Positions 1-10,005 of a stretch of 64,000 bases of DNA are shown here, one piece after another. Below the pieces are notes generated by a model. It had not been told where the DNA came from, searched no databases, and saw nothing but the letters and a program-made list of their open reading frames with translations. Numbering within the stretch: the first letter of the stretch is position 1; each line of letters starts with the position of its first letter. The position numbers were made by a program, and so were the translations under genes. The stretch spans positions 309,753-373,752 of the forward strand of contig JAIXZX010000014.1 of assembly GCA_027489335.1 (NCBI GenBank), read 5' to 3'. The stretch comes from Caulobacteraceae bacterium. Its GTDB lineage: Bacteria; Pseudomonadota; Alphaproteobacteria; Caulobacterales; Caulobacteraceae.

Positions 1-504
1 GATCACGGTGGCCAGGTTGATCCAGACCGCGGCGGCGAACAGGGCGGCGGTCATCACCAGGATGAAGTTGATGGTCCCCAGATCGGCGGGCGGGGTGATG
101 ATGCCCTTGGAGACGGTGGCGACCACGTCCCCGCCGGCCAGGATGGCGCCGGCGGCCTCGCAGATGCCGGCTATGACCAGGGCCGCGGCCATGGGCAGGG
201 CCTTGCTGCCTACCGCCGGGCCCATGTTGTTGGCTACGTCATTGGCGCCGATATTCAGGGCCAGGTAGCCGGCCACCACCGCGCCGACGATGGCGTAGAC
301 GGCCAGCGGGCCATCACCCACCACCAGGGTGGCGAAGATGGTCACCGCCACCAGGAACAGGATCGAAAGCCCCGGCAGGGCGATGGAGCGCGACAGGTCG
401 TGGGTGGCGCTTTGCAGGCGCGTGACCTTGCTGAGGTCCTTGTCGAGGGTGGTCTTGGCCAAGAGGGCGTCTTCCGTGCAGCCGATCGTCCGTGGACGGC
501 GCAT
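1..504 (-). CDS. PiT-family inorganic phosphate transporter, N-terminal 168 residues (cut by window edge)
   Basis: The reading frame opens with ATG at 504 and runs off the left edge without a stop. The visible part is hydrophobic and carries the PiT signature GANDVANNMGPAVG at about residues 86-99. In this family that motif belongs to the phosphate-binding repeat of an inner-membrane symporter (phosphate with H+ or Na+). About 50 residues precede the first strongly hydrophobic segment, so there is a cytosolic N-terminal tail. The gene is divergent from the small secreted protein that follows. Sulfate permeases of the same superfamily share this fold, so substrate is assigned by family only. 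Confidence 0.85.
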   Translation of the reverse strand, partial: MRRPRTIGCTEDALLAKTTLDKDLSKVTRLQSATHDLSRSIALPGLSILFLVAVTIFATLVVGDGPLAVYAIVGAVVAGYLALNIGANDVANNMGPAVGSKALPMAAALVIAGICEAAGAILAGGDVVATVSKGIITPPADLGTINFILVMTAALFAAAVWINLATVI

Positions 505-632
505 TAGCACAGACGGCCGCCTCAAACAGAGGCTTGGCGGCCCTCCGGCGATACAACCGGTGACATTTCACTTGTCGGCCGCCTTCGGGTGGTCAAACCT
601 GACGCCGCAGCTCGATGAGGATTTTGAACATC

Positions 633-956
633 ATGCGCCAGATTCTGCTCGCCGCCCTGGCGGCCATCCTGCTGGCTGGGCCTGCCGCCGCTCAGGAGGC
701 GCCGCCGCCGCAAGGGCCTGATACCGAGGTGACCGGCGTTGAGGTCGACGGCGAGGCGCCGCCGGTTCCGCAGACCGATCCGGTGATCTGCCGGCGGGTG
801 GAGATCCCCGGTTCGCGGCTGTCGACCCAGAAGACCTGCAAGCCCAAAAGCGAATGGGTCGCCCAGAGCCGTCGTCGCTCGAGCAGCAACGAGGTCAACC
901 AGACCGACTGCGGCGGACCCTCGGGCTGCGAAATCTACGCCCTGCCGTCCACCTGA
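633..956 (+). CDS. small secreted protein of unknown function
   Basis: A 107-residue protein with a clear Sec signal peptide (MRQILLAALAAILLAGPAAA, cleavage after AAA or AAAQ). The mature part is proline- and acid-rich, then basic, and contains four cysteines (ICRR, KTCKP, TDCGG, GCEI) that could form two periplasmic disulfides. I place the start at 633 because it begins directly at the signal peptide and has GAGG at 617-620. An in-frame ATG at 615 would add six residues but has no visible Shine-Dalgarno sequence. No domain is recognised. Confidence 0.65.
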   Translation: MRQILLAALAAILLAGPAAAQEAPPPQGPDTEVTGVEVDGEAPPVPQTDPVICRRVEIPGSRLSTQKTCKPKSEWVAQSRRRSSSNEVNQTDCGGPSGCEIYALPST

Positions 957-997
957 GGCGGTTCGGCGGCCGGGATCTACGCTGGGCGCCTCCCTGT

Positions 998-1086
998 CCG
1001 TCATGGTCGGGCTTGACCCGACCATCCATGCCCACGGCGTCTGATCCCGAGGTCATGGACCCTCGGATCAAGTCCGAGGGTGACGG
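998..1086. repeat. intergenic palindromic repeat, family B, copy 1
   Basis: Two adjoining hairpins between the small secreted protein and the 3' end of serA. The first is built on TGGTCGGGCTTGACCCGACCA, the second on CCCTCGGATCAAGTCCGAGGG. The block starts with CCGTCA and ends with TGACGG. It matches copies at 37041-37130 and 58624-58714. It may also act as the transcript end for serA. Confidence 0.8.
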
Positions 1087-1100
1087 CGGAAAGGCGTGGC

Positions 1101-2678
1101 TTAGAAGCGCAGGGTGCGCGCTTCCTTCACATGGGGCAGGGCCTGGATGTTGGTCATCAGGGCTTCGCTGGGCACCTGGTCGACGCCGACCAGGGCGATG
1201 GCGTCGTCGCCAGCCGAGACCCGGCCCAGATTGAAGGTGGCGATGTTGACGCCAGCCTCGGCCAGCATGACGCCCAGCGCGCCGATGAAGCCCGGCTTAT
1301 CCTCGTTGTTGACGTAGAGCATGGTCGGGCCGAAGGGCGCGTCCAGATCCATGCCCTTGACCTCCACCACCCGCGGCGTGCCGGCCAGGACCGAGCCGGC
1401 GAAGGAGCGCTTGCCCTTCTCGGTGGTGACGGTGATGCGGATCAGGCTCTCATAGATGGGCGAGTCTTCCTGGTGCGATTCCGACAGGGTGATGCCGCGC
1501 TCCTTGGCTACGGCCGGGGCCGAAACCATGTTGACCGCGTCGCCCAGCATGGGCCGCAGGACGCCGGCCAAGGCCGCTGCCGTCAGCGGCTTGGCGTTCA
1601 GCTTGGAGACTTCGCCCTCATAGGCGATGTCGATGGCGGCCACGCCATAGTCGACCATCTGGCCGGCGAAGACGCCGAGCTTGCCGGCCAGCGCGATGAA
1701 CGGCGCCAGGCGCGGCGCCTCTTCGGCGGTGACCGAGGGCGAGTTCAGCGCATTGGTCACCGCGCCGGTGAGCAGATAGTCGCTCATCTGTTCGGCCACC
1801 TGCAGGGCGACATTCTCCTGGGCCTCGTTGGTCGAGGCGCCCAGGTGCGGGGTGGCGATGAAGTTCTCGGCCCCGAACAGGACATTGGCCTTGGCCGGCT
1901 CTTCGACGAACACGTCGAAGGCGGCCCCGCCGATGTGACCCTCGTCCAGCAGCTTGCGCAGGGCGGCTTCGTCCACCAGGCCGCCGCGGGCGCAGTTGAT
2001 GATCTTCACGCCCTTCTTGGTCTTGGCCAGGTTTTCGGCCGACAGGATGTTACGGGTCTTGTCGGTGAGCGGGGTGTGCAGGGTGATGAAGTCGGCCCGG
2101 GCCAGCAGCTCGTCCAGCTCCACCTTCTCCACGCCCAGCTCGACGGCGCGTTCAGGGCTGAGGAAGGGATCGTAGGCCACCACCTTCATCTTCAGGCCCA
2201 GCGCCCGGTCGGCGACGATGGAGCCGATATTGCCGGCCCCGATCAGGCCGAGCGTCTTGGCGTAGACCTCCACGCCCATGAAGCGGTTCTTTTCCCACTT
2301 GCCGGCCTGGGTGGAGACGTCGGCGGCGGGCAGCTGACGGGCCAGCGCGAACATCATGGCGATTGCGTGTTCGGCCGTGGTGATCGAGTTGCCGAAGGGG
2401 GTGTTCATCACCACGATGCCAGCGGCGGTGGCGGCGGGGATGTCGACATTGTCGACCCCGATGCCGGCCCGGCCGATGACCTTCATGTTCTTGGCGGCGG
2501 CGATGACGTCCTTGTCGGCCTTGGTGGCCGAGCGGACGGCCAGGCCATCATAGTCGCCGATGATCTGGAGCAGTTCGTCTTTCGACAGGCCGGTCTTCAC
2601 ATCGGCGTCGACGCCGCGTTGCTTGAAGATCTCGATGGCGGCGGGGCTCAGCTTGTCGGCGATGAGGACGCGGGGCAT
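1101..2678 (-). CDS. serA: D-3-phosphoglycerate dehydrogenase
   Basis: A 525-residue long-form SerA, catalysing NAD-dependent oxidation of 3-phosphoglycerate to 3-phosphohydroxypyruvate, the first step of serine synthesis in the cytosol. The NAD-binding fold is seen in LGLIGAGNIGSIVADRAL (about residues 143-160). Active-site blocks NCARGGLVDE and the HLGAST histidine block follow. The C-terminal half holds the intervening ASB domain and a terminal ACT domain (PGFIGALGVMLAEAGVNIA onward), the usual site of serine feedback in this architecture. It lies 142 bp downstream of serC on the same strand, with a palindromic repeat between them. Confidence 0.97.
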   Translation of the reverse strand: MPRVLIADKLSPAAIEIFKQRGVDADVKTGLSKDELLQIIGDYDGLAVRSATKADKDVIAAAKNMKVIGRAGIGVDNVDIPAATAAGIVVMNTPFGNSITTAEHAIAMMFALARQLPAADVSTQAGKWEKNRFMGVEVYAKTLGLIGAGNIGSIVADRALGLKMKVVAYDPFLSPERAVELGVEKVELDELLARADFITLHTPLTDKTRNILSAENLAKTKKGVKIINCARGGLVDEAALRKLLDEGHIGGAAFDVFVEEPAKANVLFGAENFIATPHLGASTNEAQENVALQVAEQMSDYLLTGAVTNALNSPSVTAEEAPRLAPFIALAGKLGVFAGQMVDYGVAAIDIAYEGEVSKLNAKPLTAAALAGVLRPMLGDAVNMVSAPAVAKERGITLSESHQEDSPIYESLIRITVTTEKGKRSFAGSVLAGTPRVVEVKGMDLDAPFGPTMLYVNNEDKPGFIGALGVMLAEAGVNIATFNLGRVSAGDDAIALVGVDQVPSEALMTNIQALPHVKEARTLRF

Positions 2679-2698
2679 GGGCGGTTCTCTTCATCAGA

Positions 2699-2811
2699 GC
2701 CCCTCCCCCTTGCGGGGAGGGGTTGGGGTGGGGGTGTTGGCGAAAGCAGGGGATTGATTGAGGGGCGGCGTTTCACCCCCCTCCCAACCCTCCCCGCATG
2801 GGGGGAGGGCT
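2699..2811. repeat. intergenic G/C-block palindromic repeat (type C)
   Basis: The space between serC and serA is filled by runs of C and G in opposite order: CCCCTCCCCCTTGCGGGGAG near 2700 and a complementary CCAACCCTCCCCGCATGGGG near 2785. Together they form nested inverted repeats. The element looks like an interspersed intergenic repeat and would let the serC-serA transcript fold strongly between the two genes. One copy was seen in the window. Confidence 0.65.
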
Positions 2812-2820
2812 TCAGGTTGA

Positions 2821-3990
2821 TCAGGCGGCTTGAAGGTCGGCGGCCAGGGACTCAAAGGCCCAGTCGAGCCAGGGCGTCAGAGCCTCCAGGTCGGAGGTCT
2901 CCACCGTGGCGCCGCACCAGATGCGCAGGCCAGGAGGGGCGTCACGATAGCCGCCGATATCCAGGGCCACGCCTTCCTTCTCCAGGACCGAGGCGAGCTT
3001 CTTGGCGAAGTCAGCCTGGGCGGCCTCGTCCAGGGCGGTGACCCTGGGGTCGACGACCTTGAGGCAGACCGAGGTGTTGGACCGGATGGCCGGATCGGCC
3101 GCCAGGAACTCGACCCAGGCGGTCTTGTCCACCCAGCGCGCCAGGGCGTCGAGATTGGCGTCGGCGCGGCGTTGCATCTCAGGCAATCCGCCGATCCGCT
3201 CGCCCCACTTCAGGGCGTCGATGGCGTCTTCCACACACAGCATGGAGGGCGTGTTGATGGTGGCGCCCTCGAAGATTTCGAGGTTCACCTTGCCGCCCTT
3301 GGTCATGCGGAACAGCTTGGGCATCGGCCAGGCCGGGACGTAGCTCTCCAGCCGCGCCACGGCGCGGGGCGACAGGATCAGGACCCCGTGCGCGGCCTCG
3401 CCGCCCAGGGCCTTCTGCCAGGAGAAGGTGACCACATCGAGCTTGGCCCAGGGCAGGTCCTGGGCGAAGGCCGCGCTGGTGGCGTCGCAGATGGTGACGC
3501 CCTCGCGGTCGTCGGCGATGAAGTCGCCGTTGGGGACCCGCACGCCCGAGGTGGTGCCGTTCCAGGTGAAGACCAGGTCGGCGTCCTTGCGCACCTTGGT
3601 CAGGTCCGGCAGCTCGCCATAGGGGGCCGACAGAACCTCGGCCTCGATCTTCAGCTGCTTGGTCACGTCGGTGACCCAGTCCTTGCCAAAGCTCTCGAAG
3701 GCCAGCAGCTGCACGGGCCGCGCGCCCAGCATCGACCACATGGCCATCTCGACAGCGCCGGTGTCGGAGCCGGGGACAATGCCGATCAGGAAGTCGTCGG
3801 GGACAGCCAGCACCTGACGGGTGCGATCGATGGCGTCCTTCAGCCGCGCCTTGCCCAGCTTGGAGCGGTGCGAGCGTCCGAGGACGGCGTTGGTGAGATT
3901 TTCAGGGGTCCATCCGGGGCGCTTGGCGCACGGGCCGGACGAGAATTCGGGGCGAGCCGGCCGCATGGCGGGCTTGGTATGGTCAGTCAC
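2821..3990 (-). CDS. serC: phosphoserine aminotransferase
   Basis: A PLP-dependent class V aminotransferase that converts 3-phosphohydroxypyruvate and glutamate to phosphoserine. The PLP lysine lies in [17 protein letters not shown]. The protein is of the alphaproteobacterial type, which begins with a tail rich in P/R before [13 protein letters not shown] choose GTG at 3990 because GGGAG (4003-3999) lies 8 nt upstream. An ATG at 4005 in the same frame would add five residues but overlaps that SD and sits inside the leader hairpin. Followed by serA, so the two first steps of serine synthesis are likely co-transcribed. Confidence 0.95.
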   Translation of the reverse strand: MTDHTKPAMRPARPEFSSGPCAKRPGWTPENLTNAVLGRSHRSKLGKARLKDAIDRTRQVLAVPDDFLIGIVPGSDTGAVEMAMWSMLGARPVQLLAFESFGKDWVTDVTKQLKIEAEVLSAPYGELPDLTKVRKDADLVFTWNGTTSGVRVPNGDFIADDREGVTICDATSAAFAQDLPWAKLDVVTFSWQKALGGEAAHGVLILSPRAVARLESYVPAWPMPKLFRMTKGGKVNLEIFEGATINTPSMLCVEDAIDALKWGERIGGLPEMQRRADANLDALARWVDKTAWVEFLAADPAIRSNTSVCLKVVDPRVTALDEAAQADFAKKLASVLEKEGVALDIGGYRDAPPGLRIWCGATVETSDLEALTPWLDWAFESLAADLQAA

Positions 3991-3998
3991 TGCGATGT

Positions 3999-4042
3999 CT
4001 CCCATCCTTGCAGATGAGCAGCGCCCCGTTGGGAGGGCGTGG
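3999..4042 (-). promoter_or_regulatory. probable serC RNA-motif leader
   Basis: On the minus strand, two consecutive short hairpins stand immediately before serC. The first pairs CGCCCT (4039-4034) with GGGGCG (4027-4022). The second pairs CTCATC (4018-4013) with GATGGG (4006-4001) around the loop TGCAAG. The SD GGGAG overlaps the 3' arm of the second hairpin. A two-hairpin element of this kind directly upstream of serC in alphaproteobacteria is known as the serC RNA motif. The assignment rests on position and shape, from memory of the motif, not on a covariance search. Confidence 0.55.
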
Positions 4043-4103
4043 CCCGCCGCGCAGAAACGCTCATTTGTGCGTCAGGACAAGCAGTTTTTTGCCGAAAATC
4101 CCC

Positions 4104-4571
4104 TCACACCACCTCTGTGGGGGCCAGAACACCCGCCGCCGCCGCGCGCCGCCGCCGCCGGCTGGCCGCCAGGGTCCCCGCTGTCAGGCAGGCGAGAATA
4201 CCGAAGAAATTCAGGTTGTTGACGATCACGTAGGGCGTGTCGTGGCTCCGCTCGGTCACGAAGTAAATGGCGTGGAGCGAGAACTGACAGGCTTGCAGCA
4301 ACATCACCCCGCCAATCCACAGGCTGCCAAACCGGATGGCGACGAAGAGGAAGCCCAGGGCGGCTACGCCTTCGGCGATCAGACGGGCGATGAGGAAGGC
4401 GTTGTCCGGCATGGCGACGTCGCCGATGGCGCTTCCGACCGTGACCGCGCAGACGATGATCGCGCCCGCACGCTCGGGTTGTCCGCCGCGCAGGTAGGCA
4501 TAGGCGCCGACCACCAGAAGGAGCGCCCAGAGGAGAACCCAGACAAAGATATAGGCCGTCGCGGAAGACAT
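4104..4571 (-). CDS. small multi-pass membrane protein of unknown function
   Basis: A 155-residue protein that is mostly hydrophobic, with about four or five transmembrane segments (first at residues 6-27; others in RAGAIIVCAVTVGSAIGDVA, FLIARLIAEGVAALGFLFVA, LWIGGVMLLQACQFSLHAIY and NNLNFFGILACLTAGTLAA). It ends in an arginine/alanine-rich cytosolic tail. No domain is recognised. The ATG at 4571 is the last base of a perfect 15-bp hairpin that also contains its GAGG (see the hairpin entry). It follows the 110-residue gene by 51 bp on the same strand and precedes serC. Confidence 0.75.
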   Translation of the reverse strand: MSSATAYIFVWVLLWALLLVVGAYAYLRGGQPERAGAIIVCAVTVGSAIGDVAMPDNAFLIARLIAEGVAALGFLFVAIRFGSLWIGGVMLLQACQFSLHAIYFVTERSHDTPYVIVNNLNFFGILACLTAGTLAASRRRRRAAAAGVLAPTEVV

Positions 4572-4606
4572 CGTTGCGCCTCTAACCGCGATTAGAGGCG
4601 CAACGA
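4571..4606 (-). promoter_or_regulatory. perfect 15-bp inverted repeat covering SD and start codon
   Basis: TCGTTGCGCCTCTAA (4571-4585) and TTAGAGGCGCAACGA (4592-4606) are exact reverse complements, separated by the 6-nt loop CCGCGA. On the minus-strand mRNA the 3' arm contains AGAGG, seven bases before the ATG, and ends in the A of that ATG. Folded RNA would therefore hide the ribosome-binding site of the 155-residue membrane protein. There is no T-tract after it, so it is a poor intrinsic terminator for the upstream 110-residue gene. A DNA operator is an alternative reading. Confidence 0.8.
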
Positions 4607-4622
4607 AGTTAAACTATTGCAA

Positions 4623-4955
4623 TCAGCCGACGTCGCGCATGATCGGGGCGGCGCGGACCGGCTCCTGCGGCTTGTCGGGGCCGAACAGCTTGGTGCGGAT
4701 GCCCAGGCGCAGCTTGGCCTCGTTCAGTTCGCCGTGCACGCCGACCATGGCGGTGCGGGCTTCGCCCAGGGCCTTGATGGCGTCGATGAGCTTGGCGGCG
4801 GCCTCGTCGCCGAACACGGTGGAGACGCCCACATCCTTACGGGCCTTCAGCATTTCGGTCATCAGCTCGGTGGCTTCGACCAAGGCCGCATCAACAGATT
4901 CTTCCGTCGCAAACAGCTTGTTGGCGACACGCTGGGCGACAAACGCCTTTTCCAT
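4623..4955 (-). CDS. conserved hypothetical protein, 110 residues
   Basis: A mainly helical, soluble protein (MEKAFVAQRVANKLFATEES...) with no signal peptide, membrane segment or recognised domain. Alternating A/L/E/K suggests a helical bundle. The start is well supported: AGGAGGG (4970-4964) lies 8 nt before ATG at 4955. A perfect CtrA box ends 20 bases upstream of this start, so the gene is a candidate member of the CtrA cell-cycle regulon. It is divergent from the hybrid histidine kinase at 5145. Confidence 0.75.
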   Translation of the reverse strand: MEKAFVAQRVANKLFATEESVDAALVEATELMTEMLKARKDVGVSTVFGDEAAAKLIDAIKALGEARTAMVGVHGELNEAKLRLGIRTKLFGPDKPQEPVRAAPIMRDVG

Positions 4956-4975
4956 GGGGGCATCCCTCCTGGGGG

Positions 4976-4991
4976 TTAACGGAATGTTAAC
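4976..4991. promoter_or_regulatory. CtrA box (perfect TTAA-N7-TTAAC)
   Basis: TTAA-CGGAATG-TTAAC matches the established CtrA consensus exactly. It lies in the 189-bp divergent space between the 110-residue gene (start 4955) and the hybrid kinase (start 5145). Because it is almost adjacent to the SD of the 110-residue gene, it could act on that promoter or on the divergent kinase promoter. Confidence 0.75.
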
Positions 4992-4995
4992 AAGC

Positions 4996-5011
4996 TAAAC
5001 CAAAAGTTAAC
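4996..5011. promoter_or_regulatory. second, weaker CtrA box
   Basis: TAAA-CCAAAAG-TTAAC matches the CtrA consensus at 8 of 9 defined positions. It starts exactly 20 bp after the perfect box at 4976, so two CtrA dimers would lie on about the same face of the helix. Confidence 0.55.
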
Positions 5012-5144
5012 GCCCGTCCGCCCTTGCAACTGTGACAAGTTCACGCAGAGGTTGCGTTCGCGCCTTAGGCGAGTCCCGGAAGCGAATGATTAGGACTATT
5101 CCCCTAAGACGGGCGATTGACCCTCCCAGGAGCTCGCCCCGACC

Positions 5145-7085
<1,941 letters not shown>

Positions 7086-7204
7086 GCGCCTCCCCCCAAG
7101 GTGAACCGCGGACAACCGGGCGCTCAGACACCGGTCAGCGCCACCATGGCTTTCTCTCCTCGACGCCGCCGATCGCGGCTGACCTGCACCGAGGAGTTAG
7201 CCCC

Positions 7205-7669
7205 ATGAAGACCCTGCTGATCGCCCTGACCGCCGGCGCCGCCCTGACCGCCGGCCTCGCCACCGCCGCCTCGGCCGCCCCGGGCGGCTATGGCCCCCCC
7301 AACCACGCCCCCGCCTATGGCGCGCCCCAGCATGGCGGTCAGCACTATGGCCCGCCGCGCGGCCCCGCCGCCCAGCCGGCCTGGATTTCCATCGCCCAGC
7401 GCAAGGCCAATCTGGAGCGCCGGATCGACATGGGTCAGCGCACCGGGAGCCTCAGCCGCAACGAGGCCTTCCGCCTGCGCGCCGAATTCAACGACCTCCA
7501 GCGCCTGGAGCACCGCTATCGTCAGGGGGGCCTGACCCGCTGGGAGATGGCCGACCTGGACCGCCGGATGGATCGCCTGAGCGCCCGCATCTATGTGGAG
7601 CGTCGGGATGATGACCGCCGCTACGGCCAGGGCTACGGCCAGGGCCAGGGCTACGGCTATCGCCGCTAG
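7205..7669 (+). CDS. exported Gly/Tyr/Arg-rich protein of unknown function
   Basis: A 154-residue protein with a clear Sec signal peptide (MKTLLIALTAGAALTAGLAT, then AASA before the mature APGGYG). A Pro/Gly/Tyr/His-rich segment follows, then a helical arginine-rich core (LERRIDMGQRTGSLSRNEA...), and a C-terminal tail with short Tyr-Gly-Gln-Gly repeats (YGQGYGQGQGYGY). Small periplasmic proteins with this layout are common in Caulobacterales. GAGGAG upstream gives a well-spaced SD. An intrinsic terminator follows the stop. Confidence 0.8.
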   Translation: MKTLLIALTAGAALTAGLATAASAAPGGYGPPNHAPAYGAPQHGGQHYGPPRGPAAQPAWISIAQRKANLERRIDMGQRTGSLSRNEAFRLRAEFNDLQRLEHRYRQGGLTRWEMADLDRRMDRLSARIYVERRDDDRRYGQGYGQGQGYGYRR

Positions 7670-7690
7670 TCGGTCGAGCCGACCCTTGAC

Positions 7691-7724
7691 GGGCCGGGGC
7701 GCAAGCCCCGGCCCGCTTCGTTTT
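7691..7724 (+). terminator. intrinsic terminator
   Basis: GGGCCGGGGC and GCCCCGGCCC form a perfect 10-bp stem closed by a GCAA tetraloop. GCTTCGTTTT follows. It ends the transcript of the 154-residue exported protein and stands between convergent genes, so it may also serve the minus-strand PhzF gene. Confidence 0.85.
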
Positions 7725-7731
7725 ACTGGGT

Positions 7732-8541
7732 CTACAGCCGCAGCCGGCCCTCGATCACGGTGATCGCCTGGCCGCGCAGGATCACCCGGTCCCCAGACAA
7801 CTCGCAGTCCAGGTCGCCGCCACGGCCGGGATAGGCCTGGTGGAAGGCCAGCCGCGCGCGGCCGAGTTTCGCCGCGAAGATCGGGCTCAACATGCAGTGC
7901 AGCGACCCCGTAGCGGGGTCTTCGGGAATGCCGGAGCCCGGGGCGAAGAAGCGACTGACCACCTCATAGGGCTGATTCCTCGCCAGGGCGCTGACCCCCA
8001 CATTGCCGCGGCCCTGGGTGGCGGCGCTGGAAATCGTCTTCAGAGCCGCCAGATCGGGATTCGCGGCCCGTACGGCAGCTTCGTCTTTCAGGATCGCCAC
8101 CAGAAAGGGTCCGGCCCAGACTTCATCCGGTTCGACCCCCAGGGCCTCGCTCAGCCCCGCTGGCGTCTCCACCTGCCGGACCGGAGAGGCGGGGAAATCC
8201 ATGGCGTAGATCCCCTCCCGCCGGGACACGGTCAGAGGACCCGACAGGGTGTCGAAGGTCACGGTTTCGGCCACAAGGCCGAGTTCGGCGAACAGGGCGT
8301 GGGCGCTGGCCAGGGTGGCGTGGCCGCAGAGCGGCACCTCCAGGGCCGGCGTGAACCAGCGCAGCCCAAAGCGATCCTGTGCGTCCGTGCGCAGGAGGAA
8401 GGCGGTCTCGGCCTGGTTGTTCTCCGCCGCCAGGGTCTGCATCCAGTCGTCGGCCGGCCAGACGTCGAAGGGCTCAACCACACAGGCGGGATTGCCCCGG
8501 AACGGGGCCGAAGCGAAGGCGTCTATGGTCCACTGGCGCAT
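7732..8541 (-). CDS. PhzF-family isomerase-like protein
   Basis: A 269-residue member of the PhzF (phenazine biosynthesis-like) family, which has a two-lobed diaminopimelate epimerase fold. Visible motifs: [16 protein letters not shown] N-terminus (here [12 protein letters not shown]), [10 protein letters not shown] with the catalytic Glu near residue 45, [14 protein letters not shown], and the second-half block [15 protein letters not shown]. Most members outside phenazine clusters have no known substrate, and nothing here points to phenazine synthesis. It is a single gene, convergent with the exported protein to its left. Confidence 0.9.
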   Translation of the reverse strand: MRQWTIDAFASAPFRGNPACVVEPFDVWPADDWMQTLAAENNQAETAFLLRTDAQDRFGLRWFTPALEVPLCGHATLASAHALFAELGLVAETVTFDTLSGPLTVSRREGIYAMDFPASPVRQVETPAGLSEALGVEPDEVWAGPFLVAILKDEAAVRAANPDLAALKTISSAATQGRGNVGVSALARNQPYEVVSRFFAPGSGIPEDPATGSLHCMLSPIFAAKLGRARLAFHQAYPGRGGDLDCELSGDRVILRGQAITVIEGRLRL

Positions 8542-8620
8542 GGCGAGGCTCGCAGCTGAAGTTGATCGGCCCAGTTATGCCCTGTCCGCCGCCTCATCAA
8601 GGCAAGGCTTGCCCTGCGCC

Positions 8621-9199
8621 TCAGGCCTGCACTGTGAGTTCCGGCCAACGGGCCTGGGCCGCTGCGGCGGTGCGGGCGAAGCCTCGCGTTTCCCGCAGGG
8701 GATTGGGGACCAGCCGCAGGGCGAACAGATCGGCCAGACCGAACGGGGCGAAGATGCGCAGGGTCCCGTCGCGCTCCAGCCGCGCGCCGACGGCGAACAT
8801 GGTGGTGGTGAACCGGGTCAGGGCCTCGGCGCTGGAGCTCAAGGGGCCATAGGGCTCGCCGAACCGGTCTTCGAACCACAGGTGCACCCGGGCCTGGTTG
8901 CGCACCTCCACCAGGGTGTCCAGGGGCGGGGGATAGGCCGCTGCGGCCCGGCGGATGACCTGATCCTCGGCCGCGTAGCTGAGGTCTCGCCCGTCGAAAT
9001 AGCCGAGGTCGTAGTCCTTCAGCCCATAGTCGGGGTCTCGGCCGGTCAGGTGATTGACCGCCTTCTGGTAGATGGCCCCGGAAAAGATCATCCAGTCGGG
9101 CAGGGCCAGATCCCTCGCGGTCTCCATCACCCCCATCAGGCTGCGCGCGGCCCGCAGGATGGCCGCCAGCCGCTGCTCCAGCTCAGGCTCAGCGCTCAT
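8621..9199 (-). CDS. nucleotidyltransferase-family protein (DUF925 type)
   Basis: A 192-residue protein with the pattern of the DUF925 nucleotidyltransferase-like family: DWMIFSGAIYQKAVNHLTGR, then GLKDYDLGYFDGRDLSYAAED with paired acidic residues where the family places its metal site, and RNQARVHLWFEDRFG. The biochemical role is unknown. Its ATG overlaps the thiD stop (ATGA at 9199-9196), so it is translationally coupled to thiD. That position hints at a role tied to thiamine or nucleotide metabolism, but this is inference. Confidence 0.82.
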   Translation of the reverse strand: MSAEPELEQRLAAILRAARSLMGVMETARDLALPDWMIFSGAIYQKAVNHLTGRDPDYGLKDYDLGYFDGRDLSYAAEDQVIRRAAAAYPPPLDTLVEVRNQARVHLWFEDRFGEPYGPLSSSAEALTRFTTTMFAVGARLERDGTLRIFAPFGLADLFALRLVPNPLRETRGFARTAAAAQARWPELTVQA

Positions 9200-10005
9200 C
9201 CACGCAGGGTCCAGCCATGGTCCAGGGGGCCGTGCCCCTGTCCCAACCCCGGCGCGCTGGCCATGGCCTCCTGCACATAGGCCCAGGCCTGGGCCACGGC
9301 GGTGGAGAGCTCCAGCCCCTGGGCCAGCCCCGTCGCGCAGGCCGACGCCAGGGTGCAGCCGGTGCCATGGGTGTGGCGGGTCTCCTGGCGATCGGTCTCG
9401 AAGATGGTGTCCCCGGTGGGCGTCATCAGCAGGTCCACCACCCGATCGCCGCTCACATGGCCCCCCTTCATCAGGACGGCCCGGGCGCCGAGTTGGAGCA
9501 GGGCTTCTCCGGCCCGGCGCTGGTCGTCGAGGTTTTCCACCGAAAGGCCGGTCAGGGCGGCGGCTTCCGGCGCGTTGGGGGTGAGCAGGGCGGCCCGGGG
9601 TATCATCAGGCTGCGCACCGCGGCGATGGCGTCGTCCGGCAGCAGGGCCGCACCGCCCTTGGCGACCATGACCGGATCGATCACCGCGGGAATGGCCTGC
9701 GCCTCATCCAGCAGGGCGGCCACCGCCTCGACCATGGCCACATCGCCCAGCATGCCGGTCTTGATGGCGTCGGCGCCGATGTCGCTCAGCACGGCGCGAG
9801 CCTGAGCCTGGACGATGTCGATGGGGATGGGATGGACGCCGGTGACGCCCAGCGTGTTCTGCACCGTCACGGCGGTGATCGCCGTGGCGCCATAGCCGCC
9901 CAGGGCGAGCACGGTCTTGAGGTCGGCCTGGATGCCGGCCCCGCCGCCGGAATCAGAGCCGGCGATGATCAGGACCCGGCCGAGGGGGAGAGCTGAACTG
10001 GTCAT
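9196..10005 (-). CDS. thiD: hydroxymethylpyrimidine / phosphomethylpyrimidine kinase
   Basis: A ribokinase-fold enzyme that phosphorylates HMP to HMP-P and HMP-PP for thiamine synthesis or salvage. Motifs: [16 protein letters not shown] near the N-terminus, [13 protein letters not shown] in the middle, and the anion-hole block [13 protein letters not shown] set the start at ATG 10005 ([11 protein letters not shown]), preceded by GGAAGAAG. Longer in-frame versions lack the family sequence. No thiamine (TPP) riboswitch was seen upstream. The downstream nucleotidyltransferase gene overlaps its stop by four bases. Confidence 0.93.
   Translation of the reverse strand: MTSSALPLGRVLIIAGSDSGGGAGIQADLKTVLALGGYGATAITAVTVQNTLGVTGVHPIPIDIVQAQARAVLSDIGADAIKTGMLGDVAMVEAVAALLDEAQAIPAVIDPVMVAKGGAALLPDDAIAAVRSLMIPRAALLTPNAPEAAALTGLSVENLDDQRRAGEALLQLGARAVLMKGGHVSGDRVVDLLMTPTGDTIFETDRQETRHTHGTGCTLASACATGLAQGLELSTAVAQAWAYVQEAMASAPGLGQGHGPLDHGWTLRG

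Noticed and set aside
1080..3041. 653-codon plus-strand open frame opposite serA
   Set aside because: It is an antisense shadow produced by high-GC codon bias; serA on the other strand has full family motifs and an SD.
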